Source: Rotaria sp. Silwood1 (taxonomy: Eukaryota > Rotifera > Eurotatoria > Philodinida > Philodinidae). From it: a stretch of 64,000 bases of DNA. Below, in pieces: positions 33,441 through 46,280 of the stretch. The translations under genes were made by a program, and so were the position numbers. The stretch lies in NCBI GenBank assembly GCA_905250075.1, contig CAJNOP010000022.1:62001-126000 (forward strand), given 5' to 3'. Under the pieces are notes generated by a model. It saw only the letters and a list, made by a program, of their open reading frames with translations. It was not told the origin of the DNA and did not search any database. Position 1 is the first letter of the stretch; each line of letters begins with the position of its first letter.

Positions 33441-36095
33441 ATATATATATTTTGATGTTTTCGTTTTTTTTTTTGAAATTTTTATAATATAACTATATAA
33501 ATATTGGAAGATAAAGAAACTGATTTATAGCAATAAAAAAAGACAGGACAATTTTCTTTGTATCAAATGTAAAAGTATGAAGTAATTCAATTAATTTTTC
33601 TTATATTTCTGTAAAGAAAAACTTGTAATCTTCGAATAATTGATATGTCTAATGTATTTGACTCCATAATTTCCCATGGGAATAATTCTAAAAATAATCA
33701 TCCATTACTTATATAGTAAATATTATTTCGACCGAGACTTTTTGTTAATCAAATAGAACACTTACACATATATTTCAAGCGTCATAACATATGAATACAC
33801 TTATTTTTATCATGTTCAACATAATATTTTATACTCACATAAAATGGGTTATGTTAGCTTTTGATTGACGTAAATGAAAAGAAATTTAACCTTTCAGTAA
33901 TTGTCAATAATGAGAAAAAAAAGTATTCTATCATGATCATGATTCCAATACCAATATGGATGTGACAACATCACGTCAATAATTTATGCAATTAAAATTA
34001 TTACATATTTCATCATATGAATATTTTGAAAAATATATGTTTGTAAATCATTGTATATTCATATTGCTTAATATTTAGTGTCAATAGTGAACAAGAGTGT
34101 TTTGGATGAATTGCCTATGCTATTTTTGTAATTGAAGAAAACGAAATGATTCAGTTTTTTTATGTTTTCGTTTTATTATATTCTAATTATAAAATGCTCT
34201 ATTTTTATTGAATAGTCAAAGAAAAAGAACATACGTATTAGATCTTAAAGTTCAATAGTTTTTAAGGATTAAAATTCGATAATAGAAAAGCAAATATTAA
34301 AATTGATGATAGTTATTATACAATTGATATTCAGTTTTTACTCATGACATTTTGTGTGCATATTAATATTCCATTCGATACTTAACATTGAATAATACTT
34401 ATGTATTCTATACATATAGCATAAATGGTTATTCTTTTTGTATTGCTTACCGTTTGAATTTCTTCGAAAAAATTTATCACTATTGTATATAAGTATTATT
34501 TTATTTTTTTTTTACATGTTTATATTTATGTGATGCAAATAAGATTAAAGATTATGATAATGAGTAAATAAAAGTTTTACTAAACATTATTCATTGTAAT
34601 TATCATGTTTATGTAAAATGATAAGTTATTTCAAACTACACTGTCAAATTGAATAAATATATTATAGCGTTTTTTTTGAATCACTGGAATTTGTGAACGC
34701 ACAACTTTTTTGCATCAAATCAAGAAGTTTAATTAGTGTATAATTATTACAATTTGTAATGCGTACATGAAAAGTAACGCCGTTCCTTCGTGTTGCTATA
34801 TGGTATTTATTACGTATAACACGCACAGTGGAATTCTGTGAAGGTAATATTAATCTGTTTTCTTTTTTTTTATCTCACATTGCTTTTTATTCGTATACAT
34901 AAGTCGTGAGTATCATAGATGACAAAAATAGAAGCAACAAAAAATGATGTATTCAAATGACTTTGAATACAATATTTCTAGGTAAGTAAACCAGCATGAT
35001 GCTCATTGTTTCTTTTTAATTTACCTTTCATTATTCTTTTATTTGGTTTGTTCCGCTAAAAAGTATACTCATTTTTTATCTTTCTTCTATCACTGTCTCA
35101 CAATGACAATAGGAACACTAAGAAAAATCAATGAATATGTGTGCGCTGAGTATAAGCGTTAGAGAGAAAGAAAAGAAACTTTTTGTCGCCATCAACTCTA
35201 CCATTTGTGTCTAAGTAATGTTTGGGCATTGCATATTGAATAATGATGACGATAATGGAAATAAAGAAGAAAGAAAGAAAAAGAGAGAGATGGAAAAAAA
35301 AGAGACGTTTGTATTCAAAAGATATTCACAACTAAGCGATGTGTTGGATAAAAAAGAAGGTCGATCAGTAACGAATTCAAAGAAACATGCAATAAAAACA
35401 TTGGGTGTCCTATTATCTACATCTACATACTTATCGAGTTTTTTTAAACTGTATTTTTTATATTAAAGAAAAAGTAAGTTGTTTACGAATCATAAACTGA
35501 AAATATTATAAAAAGATTCAGTAACAATAATAAAAAAGCTTTTAGAAGAAATTTTTTTATTGCCATGATTAATAATCCAAAGAACCGTAATTTTTTTTCT
35601 TTTTTTTATGAATTCTTTTGCACTCTTTCATACTGAAATTTTCATTATTTTTCTATCTCTCAACATACATGATATGTAAAGGCTTCAATATGTATATGTT
35701 TATGCTGATTGAAATAATGAAGTCGTCAATGGAAAAAAAAAATTTCTTTTTTGCTTTTTTTGAAAATAGAAGAGAACGAGGAAAAAATATATTAAGACAG
35801 AGAACAAATGTGTTTACTGATCGTTCGTTTCTCTTGTTTAAAAAAAGTCTGAGTAAATCAGCCACAAATAAAGTACTTAATCTTGACATCATCGATTTTT
35901 TTTTGCGTGACAGAGTTTTACTTCACTATTTCAATATGTTGATTCAAGCAAAATTCAAGTGACATTTGCTACCATAGTTGTCGGACGTTCTTACTTCTTT
36001 AATTGTGACCTGTGTTGTTGTTTTTTTTTCTTCGTTCTTTTTTTTTAGTTCTATGTTTTTTTAGTGTTATACAATTCATTTGTCAAATTTTTTAA
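33441..36095. other. Long spacer between LRRIQ3 and the PRKX-like gene
   Basis: AATAAA at 33532-33537 is a likely LRRIQ3 poly-A signal. The remainder is AT-rich. Open frames at 35218-35466 and 35618-35962 are Lys/Phe-rich low complexity without splice context. No repeat with clear ends found. The promoter of the downstream kinase gene should lie near 35900-36095. Confidence 0.45.
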
Positions 36096-37810
36096 ATGGC
36101 GACAGTTCGTCCTATTACTCCATCGAAACCTCCTGAACGTTTATTAAGTAGACGATCAACTCGTGGATCAACTATAGCAACACCACGTTCTCAAAGAAAA
36201 GTAACTATTTCAAAAACAACTCCAATTACAGTATCAACAATAAAACGCACGAATTCATCTCGAATGTCTGTAAAAAAAAGTTCGATTCCATCAATAAAAC
36301 CATGTGTCCGTGTTAATTCATTTGCAAATATTACAACTATAACAGATCAAAATGAATCAACAAATAAAATGACTACTACAACGATTACTGAGTTACCTCC
36401 TATAAGACGATCTTCAAAAATACCAGATTTAAATATAATAACATCAACTACTCCTATTTTACAAGACGATTCAGACATAATAAACGATAATAAACCAATC
36501 AAACAATCAAATAATGATAATTCTATCTTGACTCATACCGAGGAAATATCATCATCATCACCATCATCAAAAAGATCTTCCATACAAAAAATTCAATTTA
36601 CAATTGACTCATTTGATATTATTCGAACAATTGGTACTGGTAAGTTTTATAGAATTGAAAAAAAAGAAAAGAAACAATTGAAATAAGAAATTCTGTTTCA
36701 TTTTTTTTTTGTTTAGGAACGTTTGGCAGAGTACAACTTGTTTGCCATCGTGATACAAATACATTCTATGCTCTCAAGACAATGTCTATAAAACGTGTTA
36801 TTGAATCAAAACAAATTGAACATGTACAAAGTGAAAAAAATATTTTATTAAAAATTCATCATCCATTTCTTGTACGTTTACAATGGACAACACATACAAA
36901 TTCCTTACTTTATCTTCTACTCGAATATTTACCAGGTGGTGAACTTTTTCAAATGATGCGTAAACATGAAAAATTTGATGCTAAAACAGCTATATTTTAT
37001 GCTAGTGAAGTTTTACTTGCACTTGATTATTTACATCATTTAGATATACTTTATCGAGATTTAAAACCAGTAAATTTCTTTTTCGAATATGTTTTAATAT
37101 CAATTATTTATTTCATTATTTTTAGGAAAATATTATATTAGATAGTGAAGGTCATATTCGTCTAGTTGATTTTGGTTTTGCTAAAGAAACTAAAGAACGA
37201 ACATTTACACTTTGTGGCACTGTTGATTATCTTGCTCCTGGTTAGCAAACATTTTATTCTTTCTTTTTTATTTCTATTAAAATTCTCCGATTTTTTTTTG
37301 TTTCTATTGTGTAGAAGTCATTCAAAATCGCGGTCATCATAAAGCATCTGATTGGTGGGCACTTGGTATTCTAATCTTTGAAATGCTTGCTGGTATTTAT
37401 TTACTTTGAATAAGAAAAGAAGTTTTCAATCTATTTCACTACTATTTATAGGTTATCCACCATTTTATGATAATGATCAATTTGTTACATATCAAAAGAT
37501 TCTTTCTGGTAAAATTGAATTTCCACGTCATTTTGATTATGCAGCTAAACAAGTTCTTCGTAAATTACTTAATGTTGATCAATCGCAACGACTTGGTTCA
37601 GCAAAAAATGGTGGTGATGAAATAAAACGTGAACAATGGTTTGTTAGTGTATCATGGACAGATCTTTATAATCGAAAAATTGAACCACCTATAAAACCAA
37701 CAATTACGTCACCAGGTGATACAACGAATTTTGATCTATATGAAGAATTTGACATCAAACAAACACCACAAGCAGCAAAATATGAAGTACAACTATTTAA
37801 AGATTTTTAA
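36096..37810 (+). CDS. PRKX: PRKX-type AGC protein kinase
   Basis: Five exons, 36096-36639, 36717-37069, 37126-37240, 37315-37392 and 37452-37810, give 482 aa. Residues 1-165 are a Ser/Thr/Arg-rich disordered leader. The kinase domain (about 170-430) has the Gly loop IGTGTFGRV, catalytic Lys K202 (YALK), YRDLKPEN with D296, DFGFAK with D314, and the activation loop RTFTLCGT with T327. The tail matches the PRKX/PKA-C branch: [48 protein letters not shown], and a C-terminal hydrophobic motif QLFKDF. The closest match in wording is PRKX rather than classical PKA-C. Substrates are basic-site Ser/Thr, and regulation by cAMP through R subunits is expected from the family. After the T-loop it reads GTVDYLAPE where PKA/PRKX normally have GTPEYLAPE. 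Human PRKX has about 358 aa; the extra length is the leader. Confidence 0.93.
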
Positions 37811-40359
37811 TTTCGTATATTGAATGTATTATTTGTTGTGAAATTTCTTGGTATTGTTTATTTTTTTGCTTTATATTTTTCTTCGGAGAATATGCATCAA
37901 TGTATTTCAAGTCATGAAAAACAGAAGTCGACACTGAGAAAGCTGATAAGAATGTTTGTAATTCATCACGTGCACCTGTTAAATTTGTGCTTTGAGCAAT
38001 GAGATTTTCGAGTTTATTTTCAAAAATAATAAAATGAATTGCAATGAAGCATAAAGAATGCAAACACGTTGTTAATATAAAAGAATAGTGCACAAAAAAA
38101 TAAGTTACTTTCTTCGTTTTCTTGACCAAGATTATTATTAAAAATATTATTATTAGCGAATCATTCTGATTTTCTATGTCGCTAGATTGTTTTTTCCGAC
38201 ACCTCATTCAATTAAATGAAATCAATTATGAACTTCGGCTTCTTATTTTTTACTGTGAAAGCACATGTCTATTCTTGTTGTGAATTTTGTATTCTTGCAT
38301 TACTACTGAATTCATCTTATTAGACATTCTATCTATCAATGATAGTAATTTCTTTCGAGTTATAGTTATCAATGTTACACAGGAATTACAATTTTATGCC
38401 GAAGTATTTTCTTATCATAAATGTTTAGTAAGAGTTTCACAAGCAAAAACCATCATGAGTAAAAAAAATTAATATTATCTAGTTTAATCATTCGACGATA
38501 TTATATATGTTAATTCTTTTAGTAATACTTTAGTATTTTTTTTACAGGTACTCAATTTATTTTGCGCCTCTAATATTATTATAATAGAAAAAAAACTAAA
38601 ATGAAACCTTAGATATATTCATTGTTCCTACGAAATAGAATAGATGCTGATCAACTGAAAATAATTGCAACAGCACAATGACGTTCTTTTTTTTCAAAGT
38701 CGAAAGGAAATCACAAATGACATACGATATATAATTGATAGAAAATTAGTCATGACAAGAGTAGAACTTCAACGATAACAATATACAAAAATTTATTAGA
38801 AAAAGAAAGATTTATATCGAATCGGAAGAAGTATTATATATTAAGAGTTCAATTAATATACACTACTGTCAATAGTCATTTGTATCGCAGTCATGGTGTT
38901 GAAAAAGAAAGAATAGTTTTTCGGAGCAGCCTTCCTGAATGAGACTAGAAGAATAAGTCAACTTGAGCCTTTCTTTCAGCACAGCTTTCGTTTCAGGCTG
39001 CCGTTTGAAAATTGGAGATACAATAATCTCCAACAAAGAAAAATACTGCACATTTGTCATGACCAATAGTGGTCACAATCGTGATATTATCAATAACATA
39101 AACCTAGGAATAAGAACTAACAATAATAAGACTTAGACCGAGCTGAAGATGAACGACAAAACAAAAATGTCTGTTTCCTTTGATATTAGAATATCGTAAT
39201 AAAAAAAAAGACAGATTATGCATCATCACTGCTGAAAATTGAAACAAAAGACATTAAAAAACAAGAATAATGTAGATCAATGTCATTACTTACTTCTTGC
39301 AACGATATAGTTGATTTTGAAGAATATACAATAGATACATACATTATTTCTTAAATGGGATTATGCGAGCTTGTTATAAAACCTATCGGCAGTTCTATTA
39401 TGAGAAACGATAGAATACTTCCTAGACGATATAGAAAATATATTCTTATCAAGATCATGCTTTAATTGAAAAGATGTTTGGTTTATAGAAGGTTTACATT
39501 CATTTATTGTTGTAAAAACGCGTATGAGGAATTGAAAGACTTATTAACAAAATTGATCACTATAGAATTATGAGAAATAAACGATAGAATTACACGATGA
39601 AAATGTACTAATATTACAATATAATTCATTTGTTCGTGAATAGAAGGGAAGATAAATGATGATTGCGAGTAACAATAAATGATTTTAAAAAAACTTAATC
39701 TCGCTGATCTAAAACTTTTGATAATTGACGAACAAATTGCTAATGTAAATAGGCATATAAAGATGTAGAAGAGCCTACAATCAATTAGCTACACCACAAG
39801 TAATTTTAGTTGTACTCCATTTTATATCATGGTACGCATCATCCAGTTATAGACTAAACATTCGTGTCTGCAAATTGACTAAAAACATAAAACAAAAGAG
39901 CTGTTAGTGCTATCCCTGCAGGATTAAAATGTGAAACATAATGTAGCTGCTTCTTATAGTCACAAGGAGATGTTTCTATGCTATCTATTTTTGGATACGT
40001 CATCTAAACATAGTTTTACTCAATCTTCCAGAAATGCAATAAGAAAGTAATTCAAATATTGTAACGAACCGTTATGTTATCATATATTAACAGCATCTGT
40101 CACAGTCTGCTATGAGACCAAAATTGTGTTCCTATATTTCAACATTTCTTTTAGACTGTACTTCACAAAATAGTTTTGTTTTTCCTTAGAAATAATGAAT
40201 GATCTATGATATATAATATGTTAGTCATAAACATATGATTCATGCCGGCGTAAGCTGATTTTCCGAATGAATTAACTCAAATTATATCGTTTTTATCTTA
40301 TTTATTATTAACATATTTTTTCACTACATCTTACAAGAGAGTCATCCGAAATGATGCAC
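37811..40359. other. Gene-poor spacer with coding-like fragments
   Basis: On the minus strand at about 38035-37900 there is a protein-like stretch (NKLENLIAQSTNLTGARDEL, then an SVFHDLKYIDAYS segment) just past the kinase stop. Another lies at 39066-38869 (SLLEIIVSPIFKRQPETKAV, ending HHDCDTNDY-stop). Neither has a clear start or splice partner. They may be relic exons or chance. Nothing else recognised. Confidence 0.3.
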
Positions 40360-40804
40360 ACCGTTTGAGCTCATATTGAGCCTACAATGACGTCTTTGTA
40401 CGACTAGCAAAAGTCTGCATACTGAAAAATCAAATAAAGAAATTTCGACGTGAAATTTTTCTCATAAATAGGTTGAATGACACGTAGAATATCTTGAAAT
40501 TTTCAACTAAAAAGAATGTTCCTTTGTCGTTATTGAATTTTCAAGTAAACCCGATTTTTTATCATGTCTAGGTCAAGCGAATATTTTTTCGTATTTCAAT
40601 ATCTTAACAATTTAACATTCTCTTTTGATTGAAAATTTTAGAATATCCTATAGATCCTTAGAGATTCATATGGCCGAAATTTGACGTCGAAATCCAGTAA
40701 AACAATTATCACTCGGCTTCAAAGACTCATAAAGACACATCCTTTTTTATCTTTGCTGGTCATATCAAGGCCTCATGGCAAGCTCAATTTGAGTTCAAAC
40801 GGTC
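40360..40804. repeat. Diverged inverted-repeat element
   Basis: CCGTTTGAGCTCATATTGAG at 40361-40380 pairs with the inverted CCGTTTGAACTCAAATTGAG ending near 40802. Interior blocks (TTTCGACGTGAAATTT/TTTCGACGTCAAATTT and AAAATTTTCAA-type words) also pair. Arms are about 200 bases and diverged. Target duplication not resolved. Probably an old MITE. Confidence 0.55.
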
Positions 40805-41641
40805 GGTATCAGTTCGTATGGTTTTCTTGTTGAATAATCAAATATGTTCTAAGTATTTTGCAGCTGACAAGTATTCAATCTATTTATCATAGTGTTCACT
40901 TGTATTTGTGGAAATGAATTAACGAAGTCATTTGGCGAGTGCCAGTAATAATCAGTCGATACAATAAATTCTTTCGAATTTCTACACATGAATAAATATT
41001 AATAAGAAGAATAATTTCACCATTTATTTCACTATGATTACAAGCAAACGTGTCCATTAGTTCTTGAATGCATTTTCAATAGATTGCCTTTATGTCTCAA
41101 CAAACGACTGTGAGATAAACTTCAAAGATGAATATCATATGAATTCACTAGAAATTTGATTGAAATAATTTAGAGTTTTTTTCTTCATTAATATTCAGCT
41201 TTCATGTCAATACTCAATGAATATTACGAACATGAACAGATTAGAAGCTGCGATCATTACGATTGTCGTATCTTGATTATTCTTCATCTAAACAAATAAA
41301 ATATTTGCTGATAATTGATACTGATTTACTCAAACTCATTTGACGATGCTAAATGAACTTGACAGTATAATAAATAGTCCAAAACTATGTAACAAACGAA
41401 ACACAATGTCATTTTGTGATTAATATAAATGTGGTTTCAATATTCTTTATTGAGTTACATTATTAAAAATCTGCTTCAAATTTCATCAAAAGAAAATTTT
41501 TCGGATCAATAATATCTCTCTTCACTTCTCAATGGATATTGACGATATATTTTCAAAAGCATAAGTGTATTGAAAAGATCCAATATTAAATGATTTTCCC
41601 ATTATGTTTTACCATCTAACGAAAATAAACGTAATAATTCA
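40805..41641. other. Spacer, nothing recognised
   Basis: AT-rich sequence without a coding-like frame, repeat ends or regulatory motif that I can support. Confidence 0.4.
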
Positions 41642-41799
41642 GTATTTGTTATGAGGAATTTACTTCAAATCGAATTCTGATGCATCTGCATATTAATCCT
41701 AATGTTTGTCATAACAGATGTTATTTACTAGCACGAATTCATCGTTTTGTGCATCCTGATTCATCTGAAACACGTTATAATTTAATTATCAAATGACAC
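41642..41799 (+). pseudogene. Isolated coding-like exon fragment
   Basis: An open frame with gene-like codon use follows a possible acceptor (AATAATTCAG) and ends in TGA at about 41799. It includes NPNVCHNRCYLLARIHRF and VHPDSSETRYNL. No upstream exon or start could be found, so it is probably a relic of a lost gene copy. Family not recognised. Confidence 0.3.
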
Positions 41800-44290
41800 A
41801 ATTGACTTTCTTTCATCATATTGATGACTATTTTAGATTTTTTGAAACTCTTCAAGTTTTAAACATTGCAATTTGATGTAATAAATCGTATATGATTATT
41901 TACATAGCGTATAAGCATGACCTAAACCTAGAAAATAAGAAGTAGTAGTGAAATTTTGGTAACTCTTTCTGCCGAAAATCAGCATATTATAAAAGAATAC
42001 CAAACGGGCAGTGCACGAATACTGGATCTTTGTCTTGTCACATTAGTCGGTTTTAGTCATCAGAAATTTAATACAGAAACATTTTTGAATGTCGTCATAA
42101 ATTAATTCATTAACCTGAACAGATCAAATAAATTGATAGAACCATTATATTAGCAAATGCAAAAAGAAAAATTTTTGAATCAAAACAACGGAATAAAAGA
42201 ATAATCAAGATAGAATACGCAATAGACATACACTTACTTGATGAATTTGACCATATTAAATGGAATCTATTTCAAGAAGTATTTACTATATTCGAAACTC
42301 TCGAGAATTTTTGTTTTCTATTCAATTAATAAATATAAATATATGAAGATTTACCAAGAATTTATACCATTAAATATTGAAAATAAACATAGACGGAATT
42401 ATGACTAATTCCTCACCTGAGAAAAGTCTATTTTTGTCAGAAAAATCGAAATGGAAGATAGTTCGGAGTCTGATCTATCATAAACAATATGATTTTTTTA
42501 TTTGACACTTTGTGTTTAGCCAAAATGTTTGCTTGCACTTTTTGTCTGTTAATGTTGTCTTGACAGTGCAAATCCAAAATTCTGGAAACACCATCGTTAC
42601 AACCAATGTCTTGCTTTTGTTTTACAGGGCATGTGAAAATGCAGTGCCCAGTTTTAGATTAAGCTTGTTTACTCTTATATAAAAGAAGCATTTGCAATAA
42701 ATAAGTGATCTCTTATTGGTGAACTTTTCGAAGTATTGATCTTATCATCCTTCTTCTCTATGAAAAAAGTTAAATCTATAAAATGCAACCATACGGTTAG
42801 GACTGCAACAGCAAAGTGATTTTTTTCTTCCTAAGATCTTTTCTTCTAGATTTCTTTCTGGAAACTTTTTATTCTTTAGTAGAAAAGATTATCTATGTAA
42901 AAGCGAATGCTGTTTACAATTTTTTTAGGGAAAATCAGTTACAAAGTAACCTTTCTATAGTGAATATCTTTCGGAATTTTCGAAAGTATCCACTATAAAG
43001 AGGTTGTTTTTTTTACAGTCAAGTATTTTTACAAGTAATAGACGCATTCTCTAGGTACCTGATGGATGTTAATGAATAAAACAATTAGTTGCTGTTCATT
43101 ATCACTTCTCTTTTCATGCACTTTTCTTTTTTGGAAAATTTTATTGAATCAGATGATATTTTAAAGACTAACAATTTTTCAAATATCATAGTTACGATAC
43201 TTTCATAGAATATTATGGGCAATGCACAATCAATTTTTTAGGTGAAAAATAAAACTGTACATGGATTCATTTTGTTATCCTCTCTGAATAGTGGAACGCG
43301 GAGATAGAAACAGGCTGAAGACTTCACAGCTGGTACCAGTCTAAGTAGATTTGATCAATCGGTCTTACAACCATATCGACACTGGGCTTATAAGTTGCCG
43401 TAGTATTTTATATATGAGTAATGATATTTGACATGGTGAACTTTCAGTAAAGTTTCATTGCACATCCTCTATCACTTACCAAGAGCACAAAAGCTTACCG
43501 ATGCCGACCAATCTAGCAGTATACTGACTTTTAATCGGTTACGGTTTCATCGCTGATATGGGACGTCGGCGAAGAGAAGAAAAATACTCACACCCACAAT
43601 CGACACAAAACTATTAGGAAGAACATTGCTCTCAAAACTATTGACGTCGATAGTTTGTGTGTATCGTAAAAATATATTTGTTTGCCTTCATCAGACATTG
43701 TTTTACCGATTTTCTAACACGAGAAATAGCGACGAAGAAAAATGTGTTCGCGATTGAGCATGAGAGTATTAAAAGTTCAAGCTGAGAATATATTTTTCTT
43801 AATAAAAAAAGAACTGATGAAGGGATAGTTTCTCTGTAGTTGTGAGAGACTTTCTTTCTTAACTCTTCTCTTTCCTAAGCAGAACCAAACAAAATCTATG
43901 CCCAAGACCGATTGTCAAAGAGTTACCTTAATAAATTTACTTTAACAATAAATCAAAATTTTATTAAATATTTTATTAGGAAGAACAAAAAAAAATGGGT
44001 TCACATTGCTAACTTAAATTTCAAAGTACAATTTAATTTTTAAAATTCTTTCAACGCTATTCTCATTAAAAAAACGACGGATTTGTTTTTTTTTCATGCA
44101 TTTTCAAACAACAATGATGTGCGTGTGTCTTCTTGAAATGTTCACATAAAATTATCACTTTTCACTTCATAAGAAGAAAAAAAAAGAATTTCAAAGGCAC
44201 ACATAACATTTCTTTCTTTTTTTATGAGACATATAAAAGAAAATAAATAAATGTGATGAAAAGAAAAGAGATTGTTTACAAGTATTTCTG
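41800..44290. other. Spacer, nothing recognised
   Basis: About 2.5 kb of AT-rich sequence. A plus-strand frame at 42816-42998 is Phe/Leu-rich low complexity. The last 300 bases probably include the 3' UTR of the minus-strand gene that ends at 44291. Confidence 0.4.
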
Positions 44291-46280
44291 TTAAGGACTG
44301 TCTTTTCCTTGTATAATGCCGTTTGGTATTGTTTTTTTCTTTGTGAATCGTCGTTTCTTTTCCCATTCAATTGTTTCTAATTGAAGTTTTGTAAGTTGAG
44401 CTAATTTACTTAAGAAATCTTGAGGACAATTAGTAAATGGATCAGGATATTCATAAAATTCTAAAAGTAAAAAGAAAAAAATCAAAGTATTACGAATATA
44501 ATTCCATCCGGCTAGTCGTTTTGTATGTCATAACTCTATAAAGTATTTTTTTATTTTTTTCTGACTGCATGAATGCCAATTTGAATAATAACACATTTAT
44601 TTGTGCACTTAAGAAATTTCTATAAATAATTTCATGCAACTTTTCTTTTGTTTTTATTTGAGAAAAAGATTTTGCATTTGGATTAAATTTAATGAAATAT
44701 GTATTTCTATACCTTTCGAAGTCATTGATTTATCTTGTTGAGTACGGGATTTTGCATTTTGACTGGTATTACGTTGTGTTTGTTGAGATGAAATATATGT
44801 AGACGACATTGTTGTTGTTACAGTTGTTGTTAATGGTTGCCGTGTTGGACGCATAGATGAAGATATATTTGATTTAATTCGTTCTGTTGTAATTAATAAA
44901 TTATTCGTAGGTGTTTCAGCGAATGCTCTTTGTCGAATAGTGTTGCCTCCTGTTAGTGTATTACGATAAGTAAATAAAGATGGATTGGGTGGTGTATGAC
45001 TGGTTGTACTCATTATCATACTGTTAGTTGAATTTGAAGAAATATTTAAATAATTGTTAGCTGATGCAATTGAAGAAGAATCATGATGTGCAACTCGACG
45101 TTCTAAAAATGGTAACCAATGAACATAGTAAGAAAAACGCAAGCTTCATTCTATATAGAAAAGTAAGAAAAAAAAGGTTCTTTTCTGTTGCTGCTTGCCG
45201 TTCTGTGTGTGCGTGTTTCATTTCAACAATTGACGTTGTCAATTCTCTTCTTCTGTTTCTCACTCGTTTGCATTTGACTACCTTGTCGAGTCATTCTCCT
45301 TTCCTTTTTCTCCATCACAACTCAACATATTCTTTTCTGTCTTGCTTGCTTTCACGACGACGTACTAGAGATTATAATCAAGATATAAGTATAAAAGTTC
45401 GAAAAAAAGAGAAAAACTTGAATGTTCCGTTCGATCGATTGTTTGAATTAGAATATTCCCGTTTAAAAGAAAACAGAAAAAAACAAGAAAAATATAACTT
45501 CACCTACTGTGTGCTTCTAGTTTTAACGCTGGACTTAATCTTGATGGAGAAAAAGATGATTGTTTATAATATGGAGTTGTGATATTTGTTGGTGCTGTCA
45601 TTGGTAAAGTAGAACTTTTGTTTGATGACTGTGAAATGGTACTACTATTTTCTGTTGCATCTAATAGTTTATTTTTAAATGATGATAAGTTGTTTTTTTT
45701 TCTTATAAATTTTTTTTCTTACTATCTTTTGATAATTTCACGATTATAACACTATCATTAACATAACTTAATCGTTGTGGATGTTTGCCACTTGTAGAAT
45801 TCACAAGTGTTTTAAATGAAGAAACATAACGTTTTGTTGATGATGTAACTCGTTTTGATATATCTGAATACACACATAATGAAAATAAACGACGTCAGTT
45901 GGTTTTTTCTTTTTTTTATACCTTGTTGAGAAATATTTGTTGATGATTGAACTAAATTTGATGATGATGATGATGAAACAAGAAATGAATCAACAACTGC
46001 ATCACCAAAGACACTATTTCTTGGTAGAGATTGTCGTTCATTTTTTTTTGTCGTTGGAGAATATTGATGTGATGTTGATAGACGATGAGATTCTGAATTT
46101 GCTGAAAGTCTATTGAAGTATAAAATAATATAGATTATTTTGAAAACAATAATATAAAGGAAATAACCGCTTTTTAATTTCTTCTTTTGTTAATTTTGAA
46201 AGAATGGTTTTCCATTCGGTAAAAGAAATAGGTACTTCATCAGTCCATGCAAAATAACTGCTACTAGTTCCATAAGACAT
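44291..46280 (-). CDS. Unrecognised Ser/Thr-rich protein
   Basis: Six exons (5' to 3'): 46280-46168, 46109-45922, 45863-45723, 45660-45508, 45102-44713, 44460-44291; 384 aa with all phases consistent. I do not recognise the family. The N-terminus (SSSYFAWTDEVPISFTEWKT, then a KLTKEEIKKRL helix) looks folded. Residues 40-325 are Ser/Thr/Asn-rich and probably disordered, with poly-Ser near 80-87 and few hydrophobics apart from HPQRLSYVNDSVIIVKLSKD (about 130-150). The C-terminus is ordered-looking again: EFYEYPDPFTNCPQDFLSKL, then QLETIEWEKKRR and a basic end (GIIQGKDSP). No signal peptide or membrane segment. The two conserved-looking ends around a disordered centre suggest a scaffold or cytoskeletal adaptor, but that is only inference. 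Confidence 0.78.

Noticed and set aside
35218..35962. Lys/Arg- and Phe-rich open frames before the kinase gene
   Set aside because: Low complexity, no start context, no splice partners, and no similarity that I recognise.
45064..45582. Plus-strand 172-aa open frame
   Set aside because: It lies antisense across two well-formed exons and an intron of the minus-strand Ser/Thr-rich gene and is Lys/Ser/Phe-rich without domain character.
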